Below, piece after piece: positions 54,547 to 63,620 of a stretch of 64,000 bases of DNA. The number at the start of each line of letters is the position of its first letter. The stretch's first letter is position 1. This stretch comes from Nevskia sp. GTDB lineage: Bacteria; Pseudomonadota; Gammaproteobacteria; Nevskiales; Nevskiaceae. The DNA lies in NCBI GenBank assembly GCA_023229645.1, contig JALNYU010000016.1, forward strand, positions 1 to 64,000. Direction: 5' to 3'. The notes under the pieces are model-generated. The model did no database searches. It saw nothing but the letters and a program-made list of their open reading frames with translations, and was not told where the DNA came from. Both the position numbers and the translations under genes were made by a program.

Positions 54547-55214
54547 TGCTGCGCCGGGTGCGCCGCCTGTGCTGGCTGCTGCCGCTGGCCTTTATCGCCT
54601 TCGGCGTACTGCTGGTGCTGCTGTTGCGCGTTGTGCCGCCGCCGACCAGCGCCTTTATGCTGGCGTCCGACGTGCGCCCGGTGCGCTACACCTGGGTGCC
54701 TTGGTCGAAGATCGCCCCTAGCGCGGCGCTGGCCGTGGTCGCGGCCGAAGATCAGAAATTCCCAGACCACTGGGGCTTCGATTTTGAAGCGATCGACAAA
54801 GCGATCGACCACAACCAGAAATCAAAACGCATCCGCGGCGCGAGCACGATCAGCCAGCAGACTGCCAAAAATCTCTTCCTATGGTCCGGCCGCAGCTATA
54901 TCCGCAAAGGCTTGGAACTCGGCGATACGCTGCTCCTGGAAGGCCTCTGGCCGAAGCGGCGCATTCTTGAGGTGTATCTGAACATCGCGCAGTTCGGCCC
55001 GGGGATTTATGGGGTCGAAGCAGCCGCGCGGCGTTATTTCGGCAAACCGGCGGCACAGCTGAGCCGTCACGAAGCGGCGCTGCTCGCCGCGGTGCTGCCG
55101 AACCCGGTGAAATTGCACGCCGATCGGCCCTCGGACTACGTGCAGGAACGGACCGCCGACATCGAGCAGCAGATGCAGCAGCTCGGCACCGGCTACCTTG
55201 CTGCACTGCGTTAG
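54546..55214 (+). CDS. mtgA: Monofunctional biosynthetic peptidoglycan transglycosylase
   Basis: A 222-residue GT51 enzyme that polymerises lipid II into glycan strands. One N-terminal membrane anchor (residues about 8-28) precedes the catalytic domain; the first catalytic Glu lies in AAEDQKFPDHWGFD, followed by RGASTISQQTAKNLFLW and the EVYLNIAQFGPGIYGVEAAA motif. It lacks a transpeptidase domain. Confidence 0.96.
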   Translation: MLRRVRRLCWLLPLAFIAFGVLLVLLLRVVPPPTSAFMLASDVRPVRYTWVPWSKIAPSAALAVVAAEDQKFPDHWGFDFEAIDKAIDHNQKSKRIRGASTISQQTAKNLFLWSGRSYIRKGLELGDTLLLEGLWPKRRILEVYLNIAQFGPGIYGVEAAARRYFGKPAAQLSRHEAALLAAVLPNPVKLHADRPSDYVQERTADIEQQMQQLGTGYLAALR

Positions 55215-55553
55215 CCAGTATAGCCGGCGTTACTTGAGAAAAAACTCGTAACTAACCGAAATCAATAATAATCCTGTCTATACACACAGTGTCTGTGGAT
55301 AAGCGTGTTAACAACCCTTGGGGAGCGTCGCTAAGTGATCGTCGCTGCGGGGTTTTTCTGCATTCCGCTTACTTTGTAACCAAAGTGTTTTACTGTTTGT
55401 TTTCATAATCTTAAATAACTTTTTGGGCATTTTTACAGTTTTGTGTAGCCACCGCAGGCGTTCCACGCGGCGCTGCACCACGAATGTGCATAACTTACAA
55501 CCGCCGAAACGGCCCCTGTCTTGCATGAATCGCAATTCGGTAAACTGCGGTGC
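55215..55553. other. AT-rich intergenic region upstream of thiD, with one DnaA box
   Basis: A 339-bp gap that is much richer in A/T than its surroundings. It contains a perfect DnaA box (TGTGGATAA, the complement of TTATCCACA) at 55294-55302 but no cluster of them and no replication genes nearby. I see no TPP riboswitch motif ahead of thiD. The rest holds no gene. Confidence 0.4.
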
Positions 55554-56327
55554 ATGCCCGCGCGTCCACCCTTCGTACTCTGCCTCTCCGGGCACGATCC
55601 TATCGGCGGCGCCGGCCTGCACGCCGACATCGAGACGCTCAGCGCATTCGGGGTTCATGGCTTAAGCGCGGTCACCGCGCTGACGGTTCAGGACAGCCGC
55701 AACGTCGCCCGTGTCGTGCCGACCGACCCCAACCTGCTCGCCGCGCAATTGGACTGCTTGCTCGCCGACTGCCAGCCGGATGCGATCAAGCTCGGGTTGA
55801 TCGGCGCAATCGAACAGCTGCCGGTCATCGCTGAGGTGCTCCGTCGCTGCGCGGTGCCGGTGGTTTGCGACCCAGTATTGCGCGCCGGTGGCGGCGCCGA
55901 ACTGGTGCCGGGCAGCTACGCTGCCGCGCTCCGCCAGATCTTGCTGCCGCTCGTTACCGTGCTAACCCCGAACGCCGCCGAAGCCCGCCGGTTAGCGCCG
56001 GAAGCCGATGATCTCAATGCTGCCGGCCGCGCCTTGCTCACTGCCGGCTGCGCGCAAGTGCTGATCACCGGCGGCGACGAACCTGGGCCAACCGTCGTTA
56101 ATCTTGGGTATCAACCGAATACCGCGCCGCAGCGGTATGTTTGGCCGCGGCTACCGGAGACTTTTCACGGCGCCGGCTGCACGTTGGCCTCGGCCATTGC
56201 CGCCCGCCTCGCGCAAGGCGATACAATCGCCGCCGCGCTGCAACAAGCACAGGCCTGGACCCAGGCCAGTCTGGCGCGCGCTTACGCAGTCGGTCACGGC
56301 CGACGTATCCCGGGACGACTACCTTGA
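55554..56327 (+). CDS. thiD: Hydroxymethylpyrimidine/phosphomethylpyrimidine kinase
   Basis: Phosphorylates HMP and HMP-P in thiamine synthesis, 257 residues from ATG 55554. LCLSGHDPIGGAGLHADIETL, TALTVQDSRNV, and the C-terminal FHGAGCTLASAIAARLA anion-hole motif match ThiD. An in-frame start 33 bases earlier is possible but less conserved. It leads thiD-thiE-hemL. Confidence 0.95.
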   Translation: MPARPPFVLCLSGHDPIGGAGLHADIETLSAFGVHGLSAVTALTVQDSRNVARVVPTDPNLLAAQLDCLLADCQPDAIKLGLIGAIEQLPVIAEVLRRCAVPVVCDPVLRAGGGAELVPGSYAAALRQILLPLVTVLTPNAAEARRLAPEADDLNAAGRALLTAGCAQVLITGGDEPGPTVVNLGYQPNTAPQRYVWPRLPETFHGAGCTLASAIAARLAQGDTIAAALQQAQAWTQASLARAYAVGHGRRIPGRLP

Positions 56328-56968
56328 ACTCATCGCCATTGCGCGGCTTGTACGCGATCACGTCAACCGCGCTCTGCAGCGATCGCACGCGTCTGCTGGC
56401 CGGCGTCCGCGCCGCGCTGCGCGGCGGTGCAATCTTGATCCAATATCGAAATAAGCCCGCCGACGCCGCCCAGCGCCTCGCTGACGCCCGCGCCCTGGCT
56501 ACCTGCTGCCACGACTACGGCGCGCGGCTGATCGTTAACGACGATGCCGAACTCGCGCGCGCGGCCGGCGCCGACGGCGTGCATTTGGGCGCTGCCGATG
56601 GCGCGCTCACCCAGGCGCGCGCGCAGCTCGGCCCGCAGGCGATCATCGGCGCCAGTTGTGCCGGCAGCGTGCCGCGCGCGCAGGCGGCCCTCACCGCTGG
56701 CGCGAGCTATGTCGCGTTCGGACGCTTTTTCGTATCCCAGACCAAGCCAGACGCGCCGCCAGCCGCGGTAGAATGGCTGACTGAAGCACGCGCAGCGGTG
56801 TCCGCACCGATTTGCGCGATTGGTGGCGTTACGCCGGACAACGGCGCGCTGCTGCTCGCCGCCGGGGCCGATTTGCTGGCGGCGGTCGACGGCGTCTTCG
56901 GTGATACCACGCCGGATGCCATTGAGCGTCGCGCCCGCGCCTACTGCGCGCTGTTCCAAGCTGATTAA
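56324..56968 (+). CDS. thiE: Thiamine-phosphate synthase, TTG start
   Basis: Joins HMP-PP and thiazole phosphate to thiamine phosphate, 214 residues. The TTG at 56324 overlaps the TGA of thiD by three bases, which with the start of conserved sequence (SPLRGLYAIT) marks it as the start; the longer in-frame extension is the shadow of thiD. ILIQYRNK, NDDAELARAAGADGVHLG and AFGRFFVSQTKP motifs are present. Confidence 0.92.
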   Translation: MNSSPLRGLYAITSTALCSDRTRLLAGVRAALRGGAILIQYRNKPADAAQRLADARALATCCHDYGARLIVNDDAELARAAGADGVHLGAADGALTQARAQLGPQAIIGASCAGSVPRAQAALTAGASYVAFGRFFVSQTKPDAPPAAVEWLTEARAAVSAPICAIGGVTPDNGALLLAAGADLLAAVDGVFGDTTPDAIERRARAYCALFQAD

Positions 56969-57048
56969 GAAATAACCGCCGGTTTGCCGCACTGCGCTGG
57001 CCCGCGGAACCTGTCACCCTCGCCGATTCGCTACTGGAAGCCGATTTC

Positions 57049-58338
57049 ATGTCTCGTTCCGAAACCCTGTTCAACCGCGCCCTCGTCAGCATCCCCGGTG
57101 GCGTCAATTCGCCGGTGCGCGCATTTCGGGCCGTCGGCGGCAATCCGCGTTTCATCGCCAAAGCCGACGGAGCCTATATCACCGACGCCGACGGCAAGGT
57201 TTACGTCGACTACGTCGGCTCCTGGGGGCCGATGATTCTCGGCCACCAACACCCGGCGGTGCGCGACGCCATCATCAATCAGGCACAGATTGGCGTCAGC
57301 TATGGCGCGCCGACCGAAGCCGAAATCGACATGGCCGAACTGCTCTGCAGCCGCGTCCCGGGGCTTGAACAAGTACGCCTGTGCAATTCCGGCACCGAAG
57401 CGACGATGAGCGCACTGCGGCTCGCACGCGGCTTCACCGGCCGCGATCTGATTTTGAAATTCGAAGGCTGCTACCACGGCCATAGCGATTCGCTGCTGGT
57501 CAAAGCGGGTTCCGGCGCGCTGACGTTCGGTGTTCCAACGTCGCCTGGCGTGCCGGCCGATTTCGCCAAGTACACGCTGACGGCGGACTACAATGACCTC
57601 GCCTCGGTAGCCACGTTGTTCAAAGCCAATGCCGGCAAAATCGCCTGCGTTATCGTGGAGCCGGTTGCCGGTAATATGAACTGCATTCCGCCACTGCCGG
57701 GCTTCCTCGAAGGCTTGCAGACGCTGTGCCGTAATGACGGCGCGCTGCTGATTTTCGACGAAGTGATGACCGGCTTCCGCGTTGGCCCGCGCGGCGCGGC
57801 CGGCTTGTACGGCATCACGCCAGACCTGATCACGCTCGGCAAAATCATCGGCGGCGGCTTGCCGGTTGGCGCGTTCGGCGGCCGCCGCGACATCATGCAG
57901 AAACTGGCGCCGGCCGGGCCGGTGTATCAAGCCGGCACGTTGTCTGGCAATCCCTTAGCGATGGCGGCCGGGATCGCACTGTTGCGTGCGCTCGACGATG
58001 CCCAGATCTACGCGACGCTGGAGCAGACCACCGCCGTCATCCTCGCCGGGCTGCGCGACGCCGCCAAGACCGCCGGCGTACCGTTCACAACGGTGCAAGT
58101 CGGCAGCATGTTCGGTCTATTTTTCACCGATAAGCCAGCGATTCAATCGTTCGCCGACGTTACGAGCTGCAACTTAGATGCCTTCAAACGCTTCTTCCAC
58201 TTGATGCTGGATCGCGGCATCTACTTGGCACCATCGTCCTACGAGGCAGGCTTCGTCTCAGCCGCGCACGGCGCGCGTGAAACCGAGCTTACGCTCGCCG
58301 CTGCCCGCGAGGCGTTCGCGGAGCTGGCCCAGGCATGA
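57049..58338 (+). CDS. hemL: Glutamate-1-semialdehyde 2,1-aminomutase
   Basis: PLP enzyme giving 5-aminolevulinate for tetrapyrrole synthesis by the C5 route, 429 residues. The PLP lysine is Lys265 in LGKIIGGGLPVGAFGG, matching the E. coli position, and GGVNSPVRAF opens the protein. It overlaps the ftsY start by four bases (ATGA). Confidence 0.97.
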   Translation: MSRSETLFNRALVSIPGGVNSPVRAFRAVGGNPRFIAKADGAYITDADGKVYVDYVGSWGPMILGHQHPAVRDAIINQAQIGVSYGAPTEAEIDMAELLCSRVPGLEQVRLCNSGTEATMSALRLARGFTGRDLILKFEGCYHGHSDSLLVKAGSGALTFGVPTSPGVPADFAKYTLTADYNDLASVATLFKANAGKIACVIVEPVAGNMNCIPPLPGFLEGLQTLCRNDGALLIFDEVMTGFRVGPRGAAGLYGITPDLITLGKIIGGGLPVGAFGGRRDIMQKLAPAGPVYQAGTLSGNPLAMAAGIALLRALDDAQIYATLEQTTAVILAGLRDAAKTAGVPFTTVQVGSMFGLFFTDKPAIQSFADVTSCNLDAFKRFFHLMLDRGIYLAPSSYEAGFVSAAHGARETELTLAAAREAFAELAQA

Positions 58339-59267
58339 GCGACAACGGCGGCTTCATCGCGCGGCTGCGGAAGAAGATCAACAAAGGCGACTCGTGGTTA
58401 ACCTACGACCTCGGCCGCCTGTTCACCGACGACAAGCTCAACGACAACGCGATTGAGGAATTGGAAGATCGCCTCCTGCTCGCTGACGCTGGCGTTGAGG
58501 CAACGACGACAATCTGTACCGCGCTGCGCAACGAGGTCATGGCCGGCCGAATCAAATCCGAGGCGCAGTTACGGGCGGCGTTGAAGGCGGCATTGCTGGA
58601 CTTGATCGGCCCCTGTGCCAAGCCGCTGGTGATTCCGAGCTTTATCAAGCCGTATGTGATTTTCGTCGCAGGCATTAACGGCGCCGGCAAGACCACGACC
58701 ATCGGCAAGCTCGCCGCACGCTTTAAGCGCGAGGGCAAAAACGTCTTGCTCGCAGCTGGCGATACATTCCGCGCCGCCGCCGTCGAGCAGTTAACAACCT
58801 GGGCCGATCGCGCCGGCGTGCCGATCCTGAGCCAAGGCGCGGGGGCCGATTCCGCGTCCGTGATCTTCGACGCTGTGCAAGCGGCGAAAGCACGCGGCGT
58901 TGACGTCGTCATCGCCGATACCGCCGGCCGCTTGCACACGCAAAGCCATTTGATGGACGAGCTGCGCAAAATTCGACGTGTGGTCCAGAAGCTAGATCCA
59001 TACGCGCCGCATGAAGTCATGCTGGTGGTTGATGGCTCGACCGGCGGCAACGCGCTGAACCAAGCCGTGCAGTTTCATGAGGCCATCGGCCTCACCGGCC
59101 TGACCGTGACCAAACTCGATGGCACTGCCAAAGGCGGCGTCCTGCTGGCCATCGCCAAGCGCCTCGCCCTGCCGGTGCGCTTCATCGGCCTCGGCGAAGG
59201 CCTGGAAGATCTCGAAGTCTTCGATGCCGATGCCTACGCCGAAGCACTGATCGGCAAGCAAAGTTAA
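58335..59267 (+). CDS. ftsY: Signal recognition particle receptor FtsY
   Basis: GTPase that docks SRP-ribosome complexes at the membrane, 310 residues. The NG domain is complete: the helical N part, GINGAGKTTTIGKLA (G1), DTFRAAAVEQL, DTAGRLHT (G3) and TKLDGTAKGG (G4). The long acidic A domain of E. coli FtsY is missing, so it is of the short type. It starts within the stop of hemL and precedes ftsEX. Confidence 0.96.
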   Translation: MSDNGGFIARLRKKINKGDSWLTYDLGRLFTDDKLNDNAIEELEDRLLLADAGVEATTTICTALRNEVMAGRIKSEAQLRAALKAALLDLIGPCAKPLVIPSFIKPYVIFVAGINGAGKTTTIGKLAARFKREGKNVLLAAGDTFRAAAVEQLTTWADRAGVPILSQGAGADSASVIFDAVQAAKARGVDVVIADTAGRLHTQSHLMDELRKIRRVVQKLDPYAPHEVMLVVDGSTGGNALNQAVQFHEAIGLTGLTVTKLDGTAKGGVLLAIAKRLALPVRFIGLGEGLEDLEVFDADAYAEALIGKQS

Positions 59268-59360
59268 CAACGCGGCGACAGAAAACGAGATTTTCGAGGC
59301 CGTTTAACCGTATGCTTCCGAGTACAGGCCCTAGAACATACAAGAGCTCGCGCCGCAGCG

Positions 59361-60104
59361 ATGTCCGGCATCATAGAATTCGATAACGTCAGCCACCGCT
59401 ACCCCGGCGGCCAGGACATCTTGACCGACGTCAGCTTCACGCTGAAACGCGGCGAGTTGGCGTTCCTGACCGGCCCCAGTGGCGCTGGAAAAAGCACCTT
59501 TCTGAAGCTCGCGGCGTTGTTGGTGCGGCCGACGCGCGGCAAAATTACTGTCGATGGCCGGCCGTTAAGCGAAATTCGGCGCGGCCAAATCCCGGCCTAT
59601 CGGCGCCAGTTCGGGATGATTTTTCAGAATTTCAATCTGCTGCAAGACCGCACCGTGTTCGATAACGTCGCGATGCCGCTGTTGATCCGCGGCCATAGTG
59701 GCGAAGACATCGGCCGCCGCGTGCGTGCCTCGCTTGATGCCGTCGGCCTGCGCGGCAAGGAACGCGCATATCCGATCACGCTGTCCGGCGGCGAGCAACA
59801 ACGGGTTGGTATTGCCCGCGCCGTTGTCGCGAAACCGATGCTACTGCTGGCGGACGAGCCCACCGGTAACCTAGATCCGCATATGGCCGGCGAAGTCATG
59901 CAGCTGTTCATGCGCTTCAACGAAGTCGGCGTCAGTGTTCTGGTGGCGACGCACGCGCTAGCGCTCATCCACCGCCTGCCGCATCGCATCCTGCGTCTGG
60001 ACGGCGGCCACTTGAGCGAACGCGACGAAGCCCCGTCAGTTGACACCGCCGATGAGGCCTTCGACGACGAGCCGCCATTCGACGATGGCGAGGACGCCGC
60101 ATGA
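59361..60104 (+). CDS. ftsE: Cell division ATP-binding protein FtsE
   Basis: ATPase of the FtsEX complex that activates cell-wall hydrolases at the septum, 247 residues. Walker A GPSGAGKST is at residues 38-46, the signature LSGGEQQR and Walker B LLADEPTGNLD follow. A C-terminal acidic tail after residue 220 is longer than in E. coli FtsE (222 residues). The gene overlaps ftsX by four bases. Confidence 0.96.
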   Translation: MSGIIEFDNVSHRYPGGQDILTDVSFTLKRGELAFLTGPSGAGKSTFLKLAALLVRPTRGKITVDGRPLSEIRRGQIPAYRRQFGMIFQNFNLLQDRTVFDNVAMPLLIRGHSGEDIGRRVRASLDAVGLRGKERAYPITLSGGEQQRVGIARAVVAKPMLLLADEPTGNLDPHMAGEVMQLFMRFNEVGVSVLVATHALALIHRLPHRILRLDGGHLSERDEAPSVDTADEAFDDEPPFDDGEDAA

Positions 60105-61051
60105 GCGCCAGCCGCCGGGTCAGCACACAGCCGAGCTGGACTTCGCGCCTAGCGTTGGACCATGTCCGGGCGATTGCTGCGACCTTGGCGCAGCTGCGCG
60201 ATCGGCCGCTGAGCACGCTGCTCACCGCCTTCGTTATCGGGATTACGTTAGCGCTGCCGGCCGGACTGAACACACTGCTGCGCAATCTCGATACCGCGTC
60301 GGGCGGCTTGCAGGGCACTTTACGCGCCTCGCTGTTTCTAAAAGACGCTGTTGATGCAGCTGCGGGCGCTGATCTGGCGCGCCAGATCAGCAAACGTAGC
60401 GGGGTCAGCGAAGCCCGTTATTTATCGCGCGAACAGGCTTTAGCTGAGTTCAAAGCGCACTCGGGCTTTGGCGAAGCGCTCGATATTCTGAAAGACAACC
60501 CGCTGCCCGCGGTTATTGTTGTCACCCCCGACCCACGGCAACCGCAAGCGGAGGTCGATGCGCTGTTCAAAACACTGACCACGCTGCCAGAAGTCGAAAC
60601 GACCAAGCTCGACCGCCAATGGCTGCAGCGGCTATACGCGATTTTGCAGCTCGTCGAGCGCAGCGTGTTACTGGTCTCAGGCCTGCTTGCGCTGGCGGTG
60701 CTGGTGGTGATCGGCAACACAATCCGACTCGACATCGAAAGCCGACGTGAGGAAATCGTCGTGCTCAAATTGATTGGCGCCTCAAACGCCTTCATCCGCC
60801 GGCCGTTTTTATACACGGGCCTTTGGTACGGCCTAGCCGGCGCCGTGCTCGCCTGCCTGTTGGTAGCCAGTGCCGGCGTTTTCCTGTCAGACTCGGCACA
60901 GCAGCTCGCCGGCCTGTACGGCGCCCAAGCTCAACTCAGCGGCCTGTCGTCCGACGCAGTGCTGGCAGTGTTCGGCGCCGCGCTGCTACTCGGCTGGCTC
61001 GGCGCGTTTTGGACCGTATCCCGGCACCTCAGCGCAATTGAACCGGACTGA
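60101..61051 (+). CDS. ftsX: Cell division protein FtsX
   Basis: Membrane partner of FtsE, 316 residues: cytoplasmic N-terminus, one helix, a periplasmic domain that recruits cell-wall hydrolase activators, then three more helices. The segment LDRQWLQRLYAILQL before the second helix and the RREEIVVLKLIGASNAFIRRPFL loop are typical of FtsX. Confidence 0.96.
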   Translation: MSASRRVSTQPSWTSRLALDHVRAIAATLAQLRDRPLSTLLTAFVIGITLALPAGLNTLLRNLDTASGGLQGTLRASLFLKDAVDAAAGADLARQISKRSGVSEARYLSREQALAEFKAHSGFGEALDILKDNPLPAVIVVTPDPRQPQAEVDALFKTLTTLPEVETTKLDRQWLQRLYAILQLVERSVLLVSGLLALAVLVVIGNTIRLDIESRREEIVVLKLIGASNAFIRRPFLYTGLWYGLAGAVLACLLVASAGVFLSDSAQQLAGLYGAQAQLSGLSSDAVLAVFGAALLLGWLGAFWTVSRHLSAIEPD

Positions 61052-61076
61052 AATCAGCCGCGAACTTTCTGCCGAT

Positions 61077-61103
61077 TTAGCACTCCAATTCTGCGAGTGC
61101 TAA
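61077..61103 (+). promoter_or_regulatory. CIRCE element (HrcA operator) upstream of rpoH
   Basis: TTAGCACTC (61077-61085), nine bases, GAGTGCTAA (61095-61103): a perfect match to the CIRCE consensus, including the spacer length. It lies 26 bases upstream of the rpoH start and 25 after the ftsX stop. HrcA binding here would repress rpoH at normal temperature. hrcA is not in this window. Confidence 0.93.
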
Positions 61104-61128
61104 AATCGCAGGAACGGGGGTAAACCAA

Positions 61129-62004
61129 ATGACCGCTCAAGCTCTTACGCCGCGTCTTTCCACGCTACCGGTGCCGTTGGCCGGCAGTCTCGATATCTAT
61201 ATTCGTTCCGTCAGCCAAATTCCGCTGCTGACGCCAGACGAAGAACAAAACCTTGCCCAGCGCTTACATGGCCAGGGGGATCTCGCGTCGGCGCAGAAAC
61301 TGGTGCTATCGAACCTACGGTTTGTCGTGCATATCGCGCGCGGCTATCAAGGTTACGGCTTGCCGCTATCAGACCTAATCCAGGAAGGCAATATCGGCCT
61401 GATGAAAGCGGTAAAGCGCTTCGACCCGGCGGTTGGCGTACGACTGATCAGCTTTGCCGTGCACTGGATCAAAGCCGAAATCCACGAATATATTTTGAAG
61501 AACTGGCGCATCGTTAAGATCGCGACGACAAAGGCGCAGCGCAAGCTGTTCTTCAATCTGCGCAAGTCGAAAAAGCACCTCGGCTGGATGACGCGCTCGG
61601 AAGTCGAGGCCGTTGCCAAAGATCTGCGCGTGAAACCAGAGGAAGTGCTGCAGATGGAATCGCGCTTCGGCGGCAGCGATATTTCGTTCAGCGCAACGCC
61701 AGAAGACGGTGAAGAGTCTTACGTGCCCGAGGATTACCTCGCCGACCGCCACGACGATTACTCCGAAATCGAAGAGGCCGAGTGGCAAGGTGCTCGTGAA
61801 GCGCGGATGCAGAGCGCGCTGTCAGCGCTCGATGCGCGCTCGCAAGACATCCTCAAGCGGCGCTGGCTGAACGACGCCGAGAAAGCAGGCTTGCAGGAAC
61901 TCGGCGATGAGTACGGCGTTTCCGCCGAGCGCATACGCCAAATCGAAGTCGCAGCGATGAAAAAGCTGCGTAAGGCGATTGAGCACGAGTCGGAACCTGC
62001 CTAA
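61129..62004 (+). CDS. rpoH: RNA polymerase heat-shock sigma factor RpoH
   Basis: Sigma-32, 291 residues, directing transcription of chaperone and protease genes. Region 2 (SNLRFVVHIARGYQGYGLPLSDLIQEGNIGLMKAVKRFD) and the RpoH box with QRKLFFNLRKSK are present, as is the region 4 helix-turn-helix (LQELGDEYGVSAERIRQIE). It follows ftsX, the standard location, but is preceded by a CIRCE operator, unlike the E. coli gene. A terminator follows. Confidence 0.97.
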   Translation: MTAQALTPRLSTLPVPLAGSLDIYIRSVSQIPLLTPDEEQNLAQRLHGQGDLASAQKLVLSNLRFVVHIARGYQGYGLPLSDLIQEGNIGLMKAVKRFDPAVGVRLISFAVHWIKAEIHEYILKNWRIVKIATTKAQRKLFFNLRKSKKHLGWMTRSEVEAVAKDLRVKPEEVLQMESRFGGSDISFSATPEDGEESYVPEDYLADRHDDYSEIEEAEWQGAREARMQSALSALDARSQDILKRRWLNDAEKAGLQELGDEYGVSAERIRQIEVAAMKKLRKAIEHESEPA

Positions 62005-62015
62005 GCCATAACGGC

Positions 62016-62047
62016 AATAAAAAAGCCCAGCGTTGCTGGGCTTTTTG
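62016..62047. terminator. Bidirectional terminator between rpoH and the DUF4337 gene
   Basis: Stem AAAAGCCCAGC (62021-62031) / GCTGGGCTTTT (62035-62045) with a 3-base loop. There is a T run on both strands, so it ends the plus-strand rpoH transcript and the minus-strand DUF4337 transcript. Confidence 0.88.
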
Positions 62048-62069
62048 CTTATTGTGCTGGTCAGTCGCG

Positions 62070-62639
62070 TTAAGCCGCGAACGCCAGGACCCAGATTGCG
62101 ATGCCGGCAGCGGCAGAAATCCCTGCCAATCCGAATAACCAACGCCGGCGCGTCAGCGCGGTAATCGAGGCAGCTGAAATCGAGATCTGGATCAAAGTCA
62201 TCGCCAACGCGAGGCGTTCATGCGGATGCAGCGCGTGCTCGGCTTGATGGTTCGACTTCTCCGCAGCGGCGTCTAAAGCATCAGCCTTTTGCTGAATTTC
62301 GTCTTTTTCCGCGGCGTACTTCGCCGCCCGCGCCTTCAGTTCGGCGATGCGATTCGTGTCGGCGGCCGTCTCAGCTTCGGCTTCTACGATCTGCTGCTTA
62401 ATCGCCTTGGCTTGGTAGAACGCCCACTGATCCGCCGCTAGCGTGCGGTTCAAAACCGCATCATTCTTGTAATACAACGCCTCGTTTTGGGTATGCCCGC
62501 CGAGGTAACTCACGATCGCGCCCAATGTCGCCAACACCGCGGTAAAAATCGCGACCTGTTGACTGAGCGCGACGCCCCCGTGTGCTTCGTGCTCGATATG
62601 GTGCTCGTGCGGCGCAGGGACTTCGTATTCTTCGCTCAT
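62070..62639 (-). CDS. DUF4337 membrane protein
   Basis: 189 residues from the ATG at 62639; the longer open frame upstream overlaps cyoE and is not real. The His/Glu-rich start (EYEVPAPHEHH) leads to a membrane helix (residues about 28-48), an alanine- and lysine-rich coiled coil (about 65-125), and two C-terminal helices (ALAMTLIQISISAAS, FGLAGISAAAGIAIWVLAF). This fits DUF4337, of unknown function. Confidence 0.8.
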   Translation of the reverse strand: MSEEYEVPAPHEHHIEHEAHGGVALSQQVAIFTAVLATLGAIVSYLGGHTQNEALYYKNDAVLNRTLAADQWAFYQAKAIKQQIVEAEAETAADTNRIAELKARAAKYAAEKDEIQQKADALDAAAEKSNHQAEHALHPHERLALAMTLIQISISAASITALTRRRWLFGLAGISAAAGIAIWVLAFAA

Positions 62640-62707
62640 TAGACCCAGCTTTCCGAAAAGCGGGGAGCTTGCAGCAGTCGCCTTACGTCGAGCTTGCGAG
62701 TTTGTGC

Positions 62708-63610
62708 TCAGCCGAAATAATGGTCCGCGAACAGCATCATGAAAATGCCCATCAAGTAAACGATGGAGTAGCCGAAGGTCTTCATCGGCAAGCCTTTCCG
62801 CGGCGCAAATTTCAATCGGATGGCGTAGGCCAGGAAAATCCCGTCGAGCACCAGTGCGCCAGCCAGATAAATCCAGCCACTCATACCGACGGCAAACGGC
62901 AATACCGTGACTGCGATCAAGAGCAAGGTATAGAGCAATACTTGCGTTGCGGTATACGAGACGCCATGCGTCACCGGCAGCATCGGGATGCCAGCCTTGG
63001 CGTATTCCTCTCGGCGCTCGATCGCCAGCGCCCAAAAATGTGGCGGCGTCCAGACGAAAATAATCAAAAATAGGATCAACGCGTGTGGATGGATCATGCC
63101 GGTGACAGCCGCCCAGCCGAGCACTGGCGGCGCGGCGCCGGCGGCACCACCGATGACGATGTTCTGCGGCGTTGCCCGCTTCAGGAACAGCGTGTAAACC
63201 CCAGCGTAACCGACTAGCGTCAGCTGCGTTAACACCGCCGTCAGCGGATTCACCAAAAGCCACAATAAGGCAAAACCAGCGAGGCCGAGCGCTGTCGCGA
63301 ACGCGATTGATTCGGTCAGCGACAGCGTGCCGGTTACGAGCGGCCGGCCGCAGGTGCGGGCCATCCGCGCATCGATTCCGCGGTCGATAATCTGATTCAC
63401 CGCCGCCGCCGAAGCGGCCTGCAGGGCAATGCCGATCGTGCCCCAGAGCAAGGCTTCCAGCGGCGGCACGCCGGGCACTGCGAGGAACATCCCGACCACG
63501 GCGGTAAACACGATCAGCATGACGACGCGCGGCTTGCAGAGCTCGTAATACTCACGTAAACGCGGCGACTTAGCGGCCGCGGCTTTCGCGGTTTCGGCGA
63601 CGAGAGCCAT
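62708..63610 (-). CDS. cyoE: Protoheme IX farnesyltransferase (heme O synthase)
   Basis: Attaches a farnesyl group to heme B to make heme O, 300 residues with about nine membrane helices. The prenyl-diphosphate site NQIIDRGIDARMART and the second aspartate region IFVWTPPHFWALAIERREEYAKAGIPM are present. It lies 10 bases after the ctaA gene; the two act in sequence to make heme A for cytochrome aa3 oxidase. ctaB is an alternative name. Confidence 0.95.
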   Translation of the reverse strand: MALVAETAKAAAAKSPRLREYYELCKPRVVMLIVFTAVVGMFLAVPGVPPLEALLWGTIGIALQAASAAAVNQIIDRGIDARMARTCGRPLVTGTLSLTESIAFATALGLAGFALLWLLVNPLTAVLTQLTLVGYAGVYTLFLKRATPQNIVIGGAAGAAPPVLGWAAVTGMIHPHALILFLIIFVWTPPHFWALAIERREEYAKAGIPMLPVTHGVSYTATQVLLYTLLLIAVTVLPFAVGMSGWIYLAGALVLDGIFLAYAIRLKFAPRKGLPMKTFGYSIVYLMGIFMMLFADHYFG

Positions 63611-63620
63611 CAGCGAGTCC

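Noticed and set aside
55215..55553. TPP riboswitch ahead of thiD
   Set aside because: The CTGAGA and later conserved core of the THI element are not present.
62640..63263. N-terminal extension of the DUF4337 protein to nearly 400 residues
   Set aside because: This part is antiparallel-frame shadow of cyoE on the same strand in another frame; the family start MSEEYEV at 62639 is natural.
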